Shown: positions 28,001-36,286, counted from the first letter of the stretch. The stretch: 64,000 nt of DNA from DSSM01 sp964484125 (GCA_964484125.1 CAZAEK010000009.1:45291-109290), one strand, 5' to 3'. Notes: generated by a model not told the origin, from the sequence alone. Made by a program: numbers and translations.

Positions 28001-28472
28001 TTTCATCTGTTTTTTTTACAATTTCCTTGAAGTCGTTTTCATCTACAAATTCTTTTAAATTCCTGCCGACTAATGAGTTTCCTTTTTTAATTTTGAAAAT
28101 TGCATTAGCTGCTGGACTTGCAAATAAGAATGTCTCGTTTTGGTCAACAACTCCGATTCCTTCCCCTAAATTATCAATTAGTAATCTATAACTTTCCCTG
28201 CTTTCGTTAAGCAGTTGGGCTGAATGTTTATGTTCTTCAATTTCTTTCCGCAGATTTTCGTTTGCGATTGAAAGTTCTTCTGTTTTTTTTCTGATGAGTT
28301 CGTTTAAAACAATATTTGCCTCAAATACTGAAAAATCATTACCAGTCATCTGAATGCTTTTTTCAACTTTAAGCATTAAGGCAGACTTAATCTTATTTGA
28401 CTTTTCAAGTTCCTTTTCGAGCTCTGATATTCTTTTTTCGAGAAGAACTATTTCATCTGTTTTTTTTTCCAT
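25077..28472 (-). CDS. Multi-PAS/GAF hybrid histidine kinase
   Basis: This 1131-residue soluble kinase has a coiled-coil start (1-85) and PAS domains at about 90-210, 215-330 and 338-465. A GAF domain follows (about 480-640), then HisKA with FIANMSHEIRTPMN (H655), HATPase (about 755-870, QDTGIGIPYDEQEQIF and GGTGLGLAISKKL), and a receiver domain with D949 (LILMDLRMPQIDG). A helical C-terminal tail of about 100 residues ends it. The second PAS carries three cysteines, C265, C270 and C277 (GTECFKFVCPADRGKCPITD), a pattern seen in many PAS kinases of unknown ligand. No membrane segment is visible, so the signal is intracellular. The FIST gene lies three bases upstream, making it the likely input partner. 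Confidence 0.93.
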   Translation of the reverse strand: MEKKTDEIVLLEKRISELEKELEKSNKIKSALMLKVEKSIQMTGNDFSVFEANIVLNELIRKKTEELSIANENLRKEIEEHKHSAQLLNESRESYRLLIDNLGEGIGVVDQNETFLFASPAANAIFKIKKGNSLVGRNLKEFVDENDFKEIVKKTDERKKGSKSSYELRIRRCDGTYGYILVTATPQYNREGKFKGTFGVFRDITERKNIENALKENQDYMRIMLENVHAGIMLVDPETHIIEDINPLAAEMVGLSKEEIIGTECFKFVCPADRGKCPITDLKQKVERAERIMLRADKTELQILKTVSQVNLKGKTYLLESFVDITDRKKAEEEIKENKDRIQALLDASPDLVFRMDSDGVFLDYHTSNPGQLLFPPETFMNKKVTEVFPQEFSSKFVESIRKALETHELQTFNYEIPVNNGLTHFEARIRELSNDQVMVVTRDMTFEVQARNKLEYLNRLHSLINEISTELIKATLEDLNAAINKAIEKFGQFSSVDRIYIFEFDKGNSTFSNRYEWCNEGIIPQKDNLQEVPMSLISRWVEKFMNNEVVYIPLVSEIADEFRNEREILEAQDIISLIALPLFYSGEFIGFIGFDSVKEKKTWDEESVAFLKLTGEIIAGTIFRFKYEKELIKQRKIADSANRAKSEFIANMSHEIRTPMNAILGFSEILYNSSNDDLSKGYLRTILKSGNTLLSLINDILDLSKIEAGKLEIQFEPFSLKEIFIDIQSIFSQKVTEKGIGFEIEFPDDFPKFIILDEIRIRQVLLNLVGNAVKFTSKGFVKLSLKIERFDPDNKLYDILISVQDTGIGIPYDEQEQIFDSFRQSSLVSTKHFGGTGLGLAISKKLTEMMNGTITVESEPGKGSIFTVHLKGISPAEGVLKSSDESDWSKKSISFENRRLLIIDDIQHNIDIIKAYLDNTGLLIGELNSGIKAVEFVKEFKPDLILMDLRMPQIDGFETATNIKSDPDCKGIPIIAFTASSMKSDLKRIKEIFDSHIWKPAQRNNVINEIVKFIPYTVKSELTESEKSITLSEDIHLEKEEIAEFLKKLEHITLRFVPKAELLLQIMDMEEAEIFINEFTDFCEANEIVHFNSYLAELHRYFNNFDIKGFETHLKNLPELIKLLKNKYSE

Positions 28473-28475
28473 TTC

Positions 28476-29600
28476 TTAATATCCGAATGCCAAACCGGTT
28501 AGGGTCTGATTAACGTGTACGGAGTTACATTGCTCTCCATAAGTACTGAATCCTATAACATTAACTTTGGAGAATACTTCGTTCATATTATTTACCAGAT
28601 TATTTTGTTCTACTTCGAGTCTTCTTAATATACAATCGAAAGCTATTATAACGCTTATTTCACCGAGTTGTTTCTTAAGCAGATCAAAAGTATTTTCAAG
28701 GTTTTTTGTAATATCATCTCCCTTAGCCACTGTCAGTACTAATCCGTTATCAATTGCACAGAAAAAGCTAAGACTATAATCATCATTCATTTTTGCTATA
28801 GACCTTATGTACCAGCTATTTCCAATCTTAAGCATAACCGGGTATCTTGCGAAGACCTGTGGATTTAATGAGTTTACATCTATTCCAAGTATGTTTGCAT
28901 ATTCGATTGCGGCTTTTTCACCATCTATCTCATATACAATTCTATTTGCCGGATCTGCTGATGTAATAACGAGTTTTTTTTCAGTTGGCTCAAAGTGCTG
29001 AGTACGGAAATTTAAAAATGGTATTGTGCTCTCTATAAAAAGGAATGAAACTGCGTTTTTATAAAATTTACCATTGTTGTATATAAAGGTTTCTTTAAAT
29101 TTCAGATTATCACCAGCCGAACCGCCTGAAATTTCAATAGGATTAAAAGATTTTGAAAAAAGAGAAATTACTTTATCTTCGAGCATTGAAAGTCCGTCAA
29201 TTAATATCAGTCCGGTATGTATTTTAGGGTCAAACTCAGTGATGTTGAAGTCTTTTTTTATTGTTTCAGCAATAGAATTAGTACTCTGATTATCAATGCT
29301 TGAAATATCTTTAATAAAATAATTTTTAAACTTAATCTCCGGAGAAGAAATTTTAAGCCCAACAATTCCATCTTTTAAATATCCTGCTTTTGAAATTTCT
29401 CCTGAGGTGGTGCAGCAGAATATATCTGGTCCAAACTTTTTATTTAGTTCTTCACCTAAAATATTTACGTTATAATCAGGAGAACAAAAAATTATATATT
29501 GTCCTGCTGAAGAATCAGCAATCTGTTTGTGTAATTCTTCTACTGCGGTTTTTTCGTCAGTGTTGGTAGTGGAGCCCCATTTAGCAGTAATTCTGTCCAT
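28476..29600 (-). CDS. FIST-domain sensor protein (NosP-type candidate)
   Basis: This 374-residue protein covers both halves of the FIST domain: an N-terminal part with QYIIFCSPDYNV, IFCCTTSGEIS and GYLKDGIVGLKIS, and a C-terminal FIST_C part with ARYPVMLKIGNSWYIRSI and IAFDCILRRLEVEQ, ending in IGFSTYGEQCN. FIST proteins are small-molecule sensors; Pseudomonas NosP is a heme protein that senses nitric oxide and controls a hybrid kinase encoded beside it. The same arrangement is seen here, since the hybrid kinase follows in the same direction with a three-base gap. Heme binding is inference; the FIST assignment itself is firm. Confidence 0.88.
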   Translation of the reverse strand: MDRITAKWGSTTNTDEKTAVEELHKQIADSSAGQYIIFCSPDYNVNILGEELNKKFGPDIFCCTTSGEISKAGYLKDGIVGLKISSPEIKFKNYFIKDISSIDNQSTNSIAETIKKDFNITEFDPKIHTGLILIDGLSMLEDKVISLFSKSFNPIEISGGSAGDNLKFKETFIYNNGKFYKNAVSFLFIESTIPFLNFRTQHFEPTEKKLVITSADPANRIVYEIDGEKAAIEYANILGIDVNSLNPQVFARYPVMLKIGNSWYIRSIAKMNDDYSLSFFCAIDNGLVLTVAKGDDITKNLENTFDLLKKQLGEISVIIAFDCILRRLEVEQNNLVNNMNEVFSKVNVIGFSTYGEQCNSVHVNQTLTGLAFGY

Positions 29601-29772
29601 AATTTTTTAATTAAGAATTAATAAAAATATTTGAACAACTATATCTAATATACAGTATTAATTTTAATTTGAAAATAGAAAAATTAATCAAAATAAAAAA
29701 GCTCTGCCAAAAGATAGGTTAAGTATATATTTTTTATGTTCTTTTTATTTTCAAAAAACTTATTTTTAGAAA

Positions 29773-30150
29773 ATGTTAAAATTATTATACATAGGTCTTG
29801 GTGGTTTCCTTGGTGCAATATCAAGGTATATTATTTCTAAAAATATTAATCAGTTGGTAAGCAGTTTTCCATTAGGTACTCTGGTTGTAAATTTCACAGG
29901 AAGTTTCATACTCGGATTTCTTTTATACAGTGTGAGTCTTGGAAAAAATATTTCATCGGATATAAGGGATTTTATTGCAATCGGATTTATAGGAGCATTT
30001 ACAACAATGTCAACTTTTGCCTATGAATCATTCAGATTGCTTGAATTGAGCGAATGGATGTTTTTTGCGTTAAACATATTTTTTAATTTAATCTTATGCC
30101 TGATAGCTATTTATGCAGGTAAGGAGCTTTCAATAATTTTATTCAAATAG
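29773..30150 (+). CDS. crcB: Fluoride ion exporter CrcB/Fluc
   Basis: This 125-residue four-helix membrane protein exports fluoride. The conserved GLGGFLGAISRY opens the first helix, GTLVVNFTGSFILGF is helix two, and GAFTTMSTFAYE holds the helix-three break with the central sodium site. It functions as an antiparallel dimer by family knowledge. I looked for a fluoride riboswitch upstream and did not find its conserved core. The DUF190 gene follows after four bases, a pairing common in many bacteria. Confidence 0.95.
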   Translation: MLKLLYIGLGGFLGAISRYIISKNINQLVSSFPLGTLVVNFTGSFILGFLLYSVSLGKNISSDIRDFIAIGFIGAFTTMSTFAYESFRLLELSEWMFFALNIFFNLILCLIAIYAGKELSIILFK

Positions 30151-30154
30151 AATA

Positions 30155-30493
30155 ATGCAAAAGGAATCTACCGCAGTATTAATGAGGATTTTTATCGGAG
30201 AGAGCGATAAATATAAGGGGAAAAATCTTTATCAGTTTCTTGTTGAATGGTTGAGGAAAAATCATTTCGCAGGTGTAACAGTATTGCGTGGAATAGCAGG
30301 ATTCGGGAAGGCAAGTAAGGTTCATACTTCTGATTTGCTTGAACTGTCTTCTGACCTTCCTATAGTTATTGAAATTGTTGACAAAGAAGAGAAAATAGAA
30401 GAGTTAAAAAAAATGTTTGATGAAACAGATTGTATAGGTAGCGCTCTTATAACTGAAGAGAAGGTAAAGATATATCAATACGGTGAAGGTTGA
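30155..30493 (+). CDS. DUF190 family protein
   Basis: This 112-residue small cytoplasmic protein matches DUF190, a PII/CutA-like fold family: MRIFIGESDKYKGKNLYQFL, then GVTVLRGIAGFGK and DLPIVIEIVDKEEKI. The family often sits next to crcB, as here with a four-base gap, and may bind or regulate the exporter, but its role is not established. Translation should be coupled to crcB. Confidence 0.9.
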   Translation: MQKESTAVLMRIFIGESDKYKGKNLYQFLVEWLRKNHFAGVTVLRGIAGFGKASKVHTSDLLELSSDLPIVIEIVDKEEKIEELKKMFDETDCIGSALITEEKVKIYQYGEG

Positions 30494-30523
30494 AAAGTTT
30501 AAGATTAATAAACTATTACAACA

Positions 30524-30552
30524 TTGATATTTTAAAAAATAATTTGTAAGTT
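30524..30552 (+). promoter_or_regulatory. Possible promoter of the cobalamin operon
   Basis: TTGATA (30524-30529) and TAAGTT (30547-30552) are separated by 17 bases and lie just before the riboswitch, where its promoter must be. The match is by eye only, and sigma preference in this lineage may differ. Confidence 0.35.
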
Positions 30553-30569
30553 GCATCAGTTCTTTAACA

Positions 30570-30735
30570 AAGCTTGTGGTTCTTTACAACAAGATTAATA
30601 GGGAATCCGGTTTAAAGCCGGAGCTGTCCACGCAACTGTAGAAGAGAAGAGCTTCCTTAAGCCACTGTCAGATAACAGACGGGAAGGCGGAAGTAAATTG
30701 CTCTTGAGCCAGGAGACCTGCCGCAGGTTAGCTAA
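30570..30735 (+). promoter_or_regulatory. Cobalamin (B12) riboswitch
   Basis: The conserved parts of the cobalamin aptamer appear in order: GGGAATCCGGT (30601), AGCCGGAGCTGTCCACGCAAC (about 30616-30635), GCCACTG (30661), CGGGAAGGCGG, and the B12 box GAGCCAGGAGACCTGCC (about 30705-30721). AGCT near 30571 and AGCT near 30731 can close the outer stem. It sits upstream of a BtuB-like receptor, so it should shut off the operon when B12 is plentiful. Confidence 0.93.
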
Positions 30736-30760
30736 ATACATTTCTTCGATGGAAAGAAAT

Positions 30761-30802
30761 AGGCATTCCTGAACTCTTTTTGTTTAGTGCCTTTGTTTTT
30801 TT
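30761..30802 (+). terminator. Riboswitch expression-platform terminator
   Basis: AGGCATT (30761-30767) pairs with AGTGCCT (30786-30792), seven pairs with one GU, and is followed by TTTGTTTTTTT. It lies between the aptamer and the receptor ATG at 30834. Competing pairs exist, for example CTTCGAT near 30744 with ATCGAAG near 30803, giving a plausible antiterminator. Confidence 0.6.
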
Positions 30803-30833
30803 ATCGAAGGTTTTAAATAATAAGAGTTTTTTT

Positions 30834-32750
30834 ATGCTTAAATTATTACCTTCTATAATAATATTTTTATTTACTGTTAATTCTTTTGCACAGATTAGTG
30901 AAGATTCAACTTACACTACGGATGTTATTGAAGTAAATTCATTTTTCAGTGGCGCAGATAAATTCACATCGCCTTCTTCGGTTTATAAGCTTTCGCAAAG
31001 GGATATATTTTCATTAAATGGTAATAATTTGGGAGAAATCCTCGGGTATGTACCAGGAGTTTTTGTCAAAAATTACGGCAACGGTAGTGCTTTGCAAACT
31101 ATTGCTTTGAACGGTCTCGGAGCAGAGCATACAGTAGTACTCTTAAACGGTTCAAAGCTTAATTCTCCACAGAACTCACAGGTTGATTTATCTTTAATTC
31201 CAAATGAAAACATAAAATCAATTGAAGTATTAAGTAATGGTTATAGTTCTCTTTTTGGCTCTGATGCAATAGGCGGAGTAGTAAATATAATTACAGATGA
31301 TTTATCGGAAATCAGCAACTATAATATCAGATTTAATTCTTCCTACGGATCTTTTAATACTTTTAAATACGGCTTATCATTCCTCGGCAGGGCAAATAAA
31401 ACGGGCTGGAACTTAAATCTAAGCAGAGAGCAATCTGACAATGATTATGAATATATTTTTATTAACGGTAACCTCGAAGAGAAAAAGCAAAGAGAAAATG
31501 CAAAGTATTCAAATACCAATCTGTCTTTATCCGGGGAATTAAATCTGAATGAAAAATTTTCGGTAATTCTTCAGAGCCGATTTACTGATTCAGATAAAGA
31601 TGTCCCAGGTATAGAAACCGGTAACAATATGCCTCTTACTACTCAGCGAGACCAAAACTGGAATAATATTTTTACTTTGAGATATTTTACAGGGAATGCG
31701 ATTATATCGAACGAAATTAATTTTCAGAACAATTTGATGAACTATAAAAATTCACCTTTCATCAATAGCTATTATAAGAATATAATTGCAGGAAATTTAT
31801 TAAGAGCAGATTTTAATCTGAATCAGCATCTCATAATATTCGGGGCAGAGGCAAAATACAGTAAACTTGCAAGTAATGAAGTCGAATCCATAGCAGAAAG
31901 AAAGCAATATTCTTTATTCAACACAGCAACAATAAATTTCAATGATTTAATTATATTCCCATCTTTAAGATATGATTATATATCCGATATTAATGAAAAT
32001 GTAATAACATATAAATTCGGAGCCAATTATAAACCGGTAGGGAAAATTAATTTTCATCTCCGGGCAAATATCAGCAGAAATTATTCTGCACCAAATTTCA
32101 ATTCACTTTACTGGAAAACGGGTGGGAATAAAAATCTTAAGCCGGAAGAATCCTTTAACAGTGAGGCAGGTTTTATTTTCAGCGGCAGGTTTCTCACAGA
32201 ATTTTTTATTGATGCGTCTTATATTAATATTAAAGCCGATAACAGAATTGTCTGGCTCCCCGGGAAAAATTTTATATGGACTCCGCAAAATGTTTTAAGC
32301 AGTGAATCAAATATTATCAATACAATTATAGGATTTGATTACTATCTCCTTTCAGATTTCAGGATTAAAACAGAGATATCATATACACACAATAAAACTC
32401 TGAAAACAGCTTCTTCATTTAAAGACGATCCATCTTTAAATAAACAGATAATATATATTCCAGTTGAACAAATTAAACTAAAACTCGGAATAAGTAATAA
32501 ATCATTTGAAGCTAACTTACTTTTCAATCATATAGGGAAAAGATTTTCTGATGCAGAGAACCTCAACGCTATGGGTCCCGTAAATATTCTTGATGCGAAT
32601 GTATCTTATATGTTTGCTCTCTACGGTTTTTCTGCAAGAATAAAGATAGAATTCAATAATCTTACTAACACAAATTATCAATACATCTCAGGTTATCCAA
32701 TGCCTTTAAGAAACTATCTGTTAAACTTAAACTTAATTTATAACAAATGA
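30834..32750 (+). CDS. btuB: BtuB-like TonB-dependent cobalamin receptor
   Basis: This 638-residue outer-membrane receptor has a signal peptide (MLKLLPSIIIFLFTVNSFAQ). Near its N-terminus it has a TonB-box-like TDVIEVNS, then a plug domain: LGEILGYVPGVFVKNYG, TVVLLNGSKLNSPQNSQVDLS and YSSLFGSDAIGGVVNIITDD, which is typical of BtuB and its relatives. A 22-strand barrel should fill the rest, ending in LNLIYNK. I start at the ATG at 30834; an upstream frame begins at 30780 within the terminator. The riboswitch in front makes cobalamin or its precursors the ligand. It overlaps the beta-propeller gene by four bases. Confidence 0.93.
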   Translation: MLKLLPSIIIFLFTVNSFAQISEDSTYTTDVIEVNSFFSGADKFTSPSSVYKLSQRDIFSLNGNNLGEILGYVPGVFVKNYGNGSALQTIALNGLGAEHTVVLLNGSKLNSPQNSQVDLSLIPNENIKSIEVLSNGYSSLFGSDAIGGVVNIITDDLSEISNYNIRFNSSYGSFNTFKYGLSFLGRANKTGWNLNLSREQSDNDYEYIFINGNLEEKKQRENAKYSNTNLSLSGELNLNEKFSVILQSRFTDSDKDVPGIETGNNMPLTTQRDQNWNNIFTLRYFTGNAIISNEINFQNNLMNYKNSPFINSYYKNIIAGNLLRADFNLNQHLIIFGAEAKYSKLASNEVESIAERKQYSLFNTATINFNDLIIFPSLRYDYISDINENVITYKFGANYKPVGKINFHLRANISRNYSAPNFNSLYWKTGGNKNLKPEESFNSEAGFIFSGRFLTEFFIDASYINIKADNRIVWLPGKNFIWTPQNVLSSESNIINTIIGFDYYLLSDFRIKTEISYTHNKTLKTASSFKDDPSLNKQIIYIPVEQIKLKLGISNKSFEANLLFNHIGKRFSDAENLNAMGPVNILDANVSYMFALYGFSARIKIEFNNLTNTNYQYISGYPMPLRNYLLNLNLIYNK

Positions 32751-34048
32751 AAAAAGCTATCTTACTTTTTATTCTGGTTTTATTCTGCTTCTCAATAGCT
32801 GAAGCACAGTACAGGAAAGCTTATATCTTATCAGAAGGCGGCTTTTCTGCTGGCAGTTCCAAATTATCGCTTTATAATATTACTGCCAATACATTTACAC
32901 TTAGCATTTTCTCTCCCGGCTCTCTTGGTTTATTTCCAGATGGATTAGTATATAATAACGGATTTTTGTATTTACTTGAACAGGGAAGTTACGGAGGTCA
33001 GGGGAAAATCTATAAACTCGATTCAAACGGTACAGTCTTAAGCTCATTTTCGTTTGGTACAAACCCTTATTCGCTTGCAATTTCTAACAATAAAGTATAT
33101 ACCACAAATGGACCTTCAGGTAAGGTAATAGTCTTAAACCTGACAAATTTTTCAGTGGTTAAAGAAATAAATTCAGGAGTGTATCCTCAGGAGATAATTG
33201 CATTCCGTAATTATGTATTTGCCTGTAATACGAGTATATTCGGAGGCAATCAGGATTCAACCGTATCAGTGATTAATGTTTTTAACGATTCGCTTATTAC
33301 TAAAATAAACGTTATGAAAGACCCTTCATCTCTGGCAATTACAAATGACAGTAATTTATTAATCGGATGTCCGGGTTCAGGCGGAAAGATATATAAAGTT
33401 AATCCAAATACATTTTCTGTTATACAGACTTATACTTTAAGTTCTGGATTTGACAGAGATATGTCAGTTGATAAATTTACAGGTAATGTTTATTACATTA
33501 ATTATAATAACGGAATCTCAAGATTAAATTTATCAAACGGACAGGTAAATGATATAATTAACAATTCAAATCCGGCAGGTATTTATTATTATGGATATAA
33601 CTATGACTATTATGCAAATAAACACTATCTGCTCGATGCTAAAAATTTTACAGTTAGCGGAAGTCTGAATATTTTCAATTCGTCTGGAAATTTAGAACAA
33701 ACTTTTGCAACAGGTATTGCTCCACGCAGAATAGTATTTGGAAATCCGGGTACTACATCAGTACAACCTATTTCCGAAGCAATTTCTGATTATTCACTTG
33801 AACAAAACTATCCTAATCCGTTCAATCAATCTTCTGTTATAAATTATAAATGTCAAATCAGCGGTTTTGTGAAAATCGTCTTGTTTGATTTAACAGGCAA
33901 AGAGATTAAAACGCTAATAAACGAATACAAACAACCCGGAACATACAAGGTCAGATTTAATGCTGAAGGACTTTCAGGCGGAATATATTTTTATAAGATG
34001 ACGGCAGGAGATTTTTCAGATGTAAAGAAAATTATTCTTTTAAAATAA
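32747..34048 (+). CDS. T9SS-sorted YncE-like beta-propeller, possible BtuG-type cobalamin-binding surface protein
   Basis: This 433-residue exported protein has a signal peptide (MKKAILLFILVLFCFSIAEA). A beta-propeller of YncE/DUF5074 style (about 25-345) shows repeated strands such as GTNPYSLAISNNKVYTTNGP and SGKVIVLNLTNFSVV. The last 80 residues are a T9SS sorting domain (EQNYPNPFNQSS to IILLK). In Bacteroides, BtuG is a surface propeller lipoprotein that binds B12 and hands it to BtuB. Here the gene is coupled to btuB by an ATGA overlap under the same riboswitch, but the anchoring signal is T9SS instead of a lipobox. A BtuG role is inferred from context. Confidence 0.82.
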   Translation: MKKAILLFILVLFCFSIAEAQYRKAYILSEGGFSAGSSKLSLYNITANTFTLSIFSPGSLGLFPDGLVYNNGFLYLLEQGSYGGQGKIYKLDSNGTVLSSFSFGTNPYSLAISNNKVYTTNGPSGKVIVLNLTNFSVVKEINSGVYPQEIIAFRNYVFACNTSIFGGNQDSTVSVINVFNDSLITKINVMKDPSSLAITNDSNLLIGCPGSGGKIYKVNPNTFSVIQTYTLSSGFDRDMSVDKFTGNVYYINYNNGISRLNLSNGQVNDIINNSNPAGIYYYGYNYDYYANKHYLLDAKNFTVSGSLNIFNSSGNLEQTFATGIAPRRIVFGNPGTTSVQPISEAISDYSLEQNYPNPFNQSSVINYKCQISGFVKIVLFDLTGKEIKTLINEYKQPGTYKVRFNAEGLSGGIYFYKMTAGDFSDVKKIILLK

Positions 34049-34120
34049 ATTCATACCTTACTATAGTTATTGCCCGTGAGATATAGTTATCCTAATTTTG
34101 TATGAAAATGCAAAATTATA

Positions 34121-34843
34121 ATGGATGATAAAAAATTAATACAGGGCATAATAATAGCTTCGGAATTAAAAAAGGCGGATTTATTCTCAGGCCTATCACA
34201 AAAAGAGCTTGAGAAAATATCCGCTTTCTGTAAGATAAAAACGTTTGATAAAAACGAGATAATATTCCAGAACAATAAATTATATTCAGGGTTTTATTAC
34301 ATAATTGACGGAATAGTTAAAATATTTGAAGTTGACGAGAACTGCGAAGAAAAAATAATTCATATATTTCACAAAGGAGATACTTTTGCTGATATACCTG
34401 TATTTGAAAAACCAGAGGAAATACTTAAGAATAAAATATATTTTCCGGCAAATGCAACCTGTTTAAAAAAATCTTCTCGTATTATTTTTATTCCGGCTAA
34501 AGAATTCATCAGAGAGATAAAAAGTAATTATTCGATTTCGTTCAATTTGCTTTCAGGGCTTTCGAGAAAACTTAAATTAATGCAAACACAGAATTTCAAC
34601 TTAAAATATCAGGATGTAAGGACAAGACTGCTTTGTTTTTTCCTTACAAATATTGAATCTAAAAAAGACCTGTTTACTTTTACTCCAAAATCCACTTATG
34701 ACGTTATAGAATTAATTATATCAAAAATAGATTTAGCCGATTACATCGGGACTACTCATGAAACTCTCTCACGCACATTCAGAAAGCTTAGTAAAGAAAA
34801 TATCCTGAAAGTATCGGGGAAAAAAATAATTATTTGGAAATAA
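34121..34843 (+). CDS. Crp/Fnr family transcription regulator, DNR/FNR-type specificity
   Basis: This 240-residue protein has an N-terminal cyclic-nucleotide-type beta-barrel (about 20-145), a dimer helix (about 146-170) and a C-terminal helix-turn-helix. The recognition helix reads THETLSRTFRKL, giving the E-xx-SR residues that read TTGAT in FNR and DNR, unlike the RE-xxx-R of CRP. The N-terminal cysteine set of FNR is missing, so no 4Fe-4S oxygen sensor; DNR-like proteins of this kind sense nitric oxide through heme. The signal here is unknown. A consensus FNR box exists in the window at 42618. The gene precedes mgtE but has its own upstream gap of 72 bases. Confidence 0.88.
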   Translation: MDDKKLIQGIIIASELKKADLFSGLSQKELEKISAFCKIKTFDKNEIIFQNNKLYSGFYYIIDGIVKIFEVDENCEEKIIHIFHKGDTFADIPVFEKPEEILKNKIYFPANATCLKKSSRIIFIPAKEFIREIKSNYSISFNLLSGLSRKLKLMQTQNFNLKYQDVRTRLLCFFLTNIESKKDLFTFTPKSTYDVIELIISKIDLADYIGTTHETLSRTFRKLSKENILKVSGKKIIIWK

Positions 34844-34909
34844 ACATATAATATTTTTTGGCTTTTACTAAAAGATTATTATATGTAATCTTGCAAAATT
34901 AAAGTAATT

Positions 34910-36286
34910 ATGCTTGGAAAGTTAATCAAACCTGAAATAGAGGGATTAATTGACAGCCGGAACTGGGTTGTCCTGAAAGATGTAATATCTGACCTGCACC
35001 CATCTGAGATTGCAGATATAATATCTGATATTGAAGAGCCGACCAGAGCAATTGTATTCAGGATGCTTCCCAAAGACATAATGTACACAACATTCGAATA
35101 TCTTGAATTTGAGGTTCAGGAAGATTTGCTCAAGTCACTTGGCAACGAAGAAGTTGCTGATATTTTAAATGAGATGTCACCTGACGACAGAACAGAATTT
35201 CTTGAAAACCTTCCGGGTAAAGTTGTCAAGAAATTGCTGAGATTACTCTCGCCAGAAGAGCGTTCTGTTGCAGTAAAACTTCTCGGATATCCTGAAGGTA
35301 GTGTCGGGAGGATTATGACTCCTGACTTCATTGTTGTAAAATCTGATTGGAAAATAGAAAAAGCATTAAATCATATAAGAGAACTTGGTAAAAAAATCGA
35401 ATACATTGATACCATTTTTGTAACAAGAGAGGGTAAACTTGCAGATGAAATAACACTGAAAGAAATATTACTGGCATCACCGGATGATGATGTATCATCT
35501 ATAATGAATGATACTGTAGTTTCGTTATTGGCAACAGATGACCAGGCAAAGGCAGCGGAATACTTTAAGGAATATGACCTTTACGCAATACCTGTTGTCA
35601 ATGAAGAAAACTACCTGATAGGTATAGTTACTGCTGATGACGTTATAGACGTTATAGAAGAAGAAAACACAGAAGACATACAGAAGTTCGGAGGTCTTGA
35701 TGCTTTGGAAGATTCATATTCTTCAACTCCGATACTTGAGCTTGTAAAGAAAAGAGCCGGCTGGCTGGTAGTTCTTTTTCTCGGCGAATTACTCACTGCT
35801 TCAGCAATGGGACTGTTTGAAAGTGCGATTGCAAAAGCAGTAGTCCTTGCTTTGTTTATACCGCTTATTATATCAAGTGGTGGAAACAGCGGCTCTCAGG
35901 CAGCAACATTAATTATCAGAGCAATGGCTCTGCAGGAAATTACACTCAAAGACTGGTGGATAGTAATGCGAAGAGAAATTATGTCTGGACTATTACTTGG
36001 TATAATACTTGGAATAATAGGTTTTCTGAGAATTGCAATCTGGTCAAGATTCAGCACAGATTACGGAGAATACTGGTATCTTATCGGGTTTACTGTTGCA
36101 ATAGCTCTTCTTGGTGTCGTAATGTTTGGAACACTTGTCGGCTCTATGCTTCCGTTTATACTGAGAAGATTTAAACTTGACCCTGCAACTTCATCAGCTC
36201 CTTTTGTTGCCACCCTCGTTGATGTTACAGGGCTGGTTATCTATTTCTCCGTTGCAATTCTGCTGCTTTCGGGCACTCTACTTTAA
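34910..36286 (+). CDS. mgtE: Magnesium transporter MgtE
   Basis: This 458-residue magnesium channel has a cytosolic N domain (about 1-130, with IADIISDIEEPTRAIVFRMLPKD and ILNEMSPDDRTEFLENLP) and two CBS domains (about 130-255, GSVGRIMTPDFIVVK and YAIPVVNEENYLIGIVTADDV). It is followed by the five-helix pore domain beginning near 285. The pore signature PLIISSGGNSGSQAATLIIRA is present. The protein ends inside a membrane helix, as is usual. No M-box riboswitch is seen in the short upstream gap. A strong terminator follows at 36410. Confidence 0.95.
   Translation: MLGKLIKPEIEGLIDSRNWVVLKDVISDLHPSEIADIISDIEEPTRAIVFRMLPKDIMYTTFEYLEFEVQEDLLKSLGNEEVADILNEMSPDDRTEFLENLPGKVVKKLLRLLSPEERSVAVKLLGYPEGSVGRIMTPDFIVVKSDWKIEKALNHIRELGKKIEYIDTIFVTREGKLADEITLKEILLASPDDDVSSIMNDTVVSLLATDDQAKAAEYFKEYDLYAIPVVNEENYLIGIVTADDVIDVIEEENTEDIQKFGGLDALEDSYSSTPILELVKKRAGWLVVLFLGELLTASAMGLFESAIAKAVVLALFIPLIISSGGNSGSQAATLIIRAMALQEITLKDWWIVMRREIMSGLLLGIILGIIGFLRIAIWSRFSTDYGEYWYLIGFTVAIALLGVVMFGTLVGSMLPFILRRFKLDPATSSAPFVATLVDVTGLVIYFSVAILLLSGTLL

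Noticed and set aside
29601..29772. Fluoride riboswitch before crcB
   Set aside because: The conserved core of the aptamer was looked for and not found; only AT-rich DNA is present.
30780..30833. Upstream start for the BtuB-like receptor
   Set aside because: It falls within the riboswitch terminator and precedes the signal peptide; ATG at 30834 gives the expected start.
34844..34909. M-box magnesium riboswitch before mgtE
   Set aside because: The gap of 66 bases is too short and has no matching pattern.
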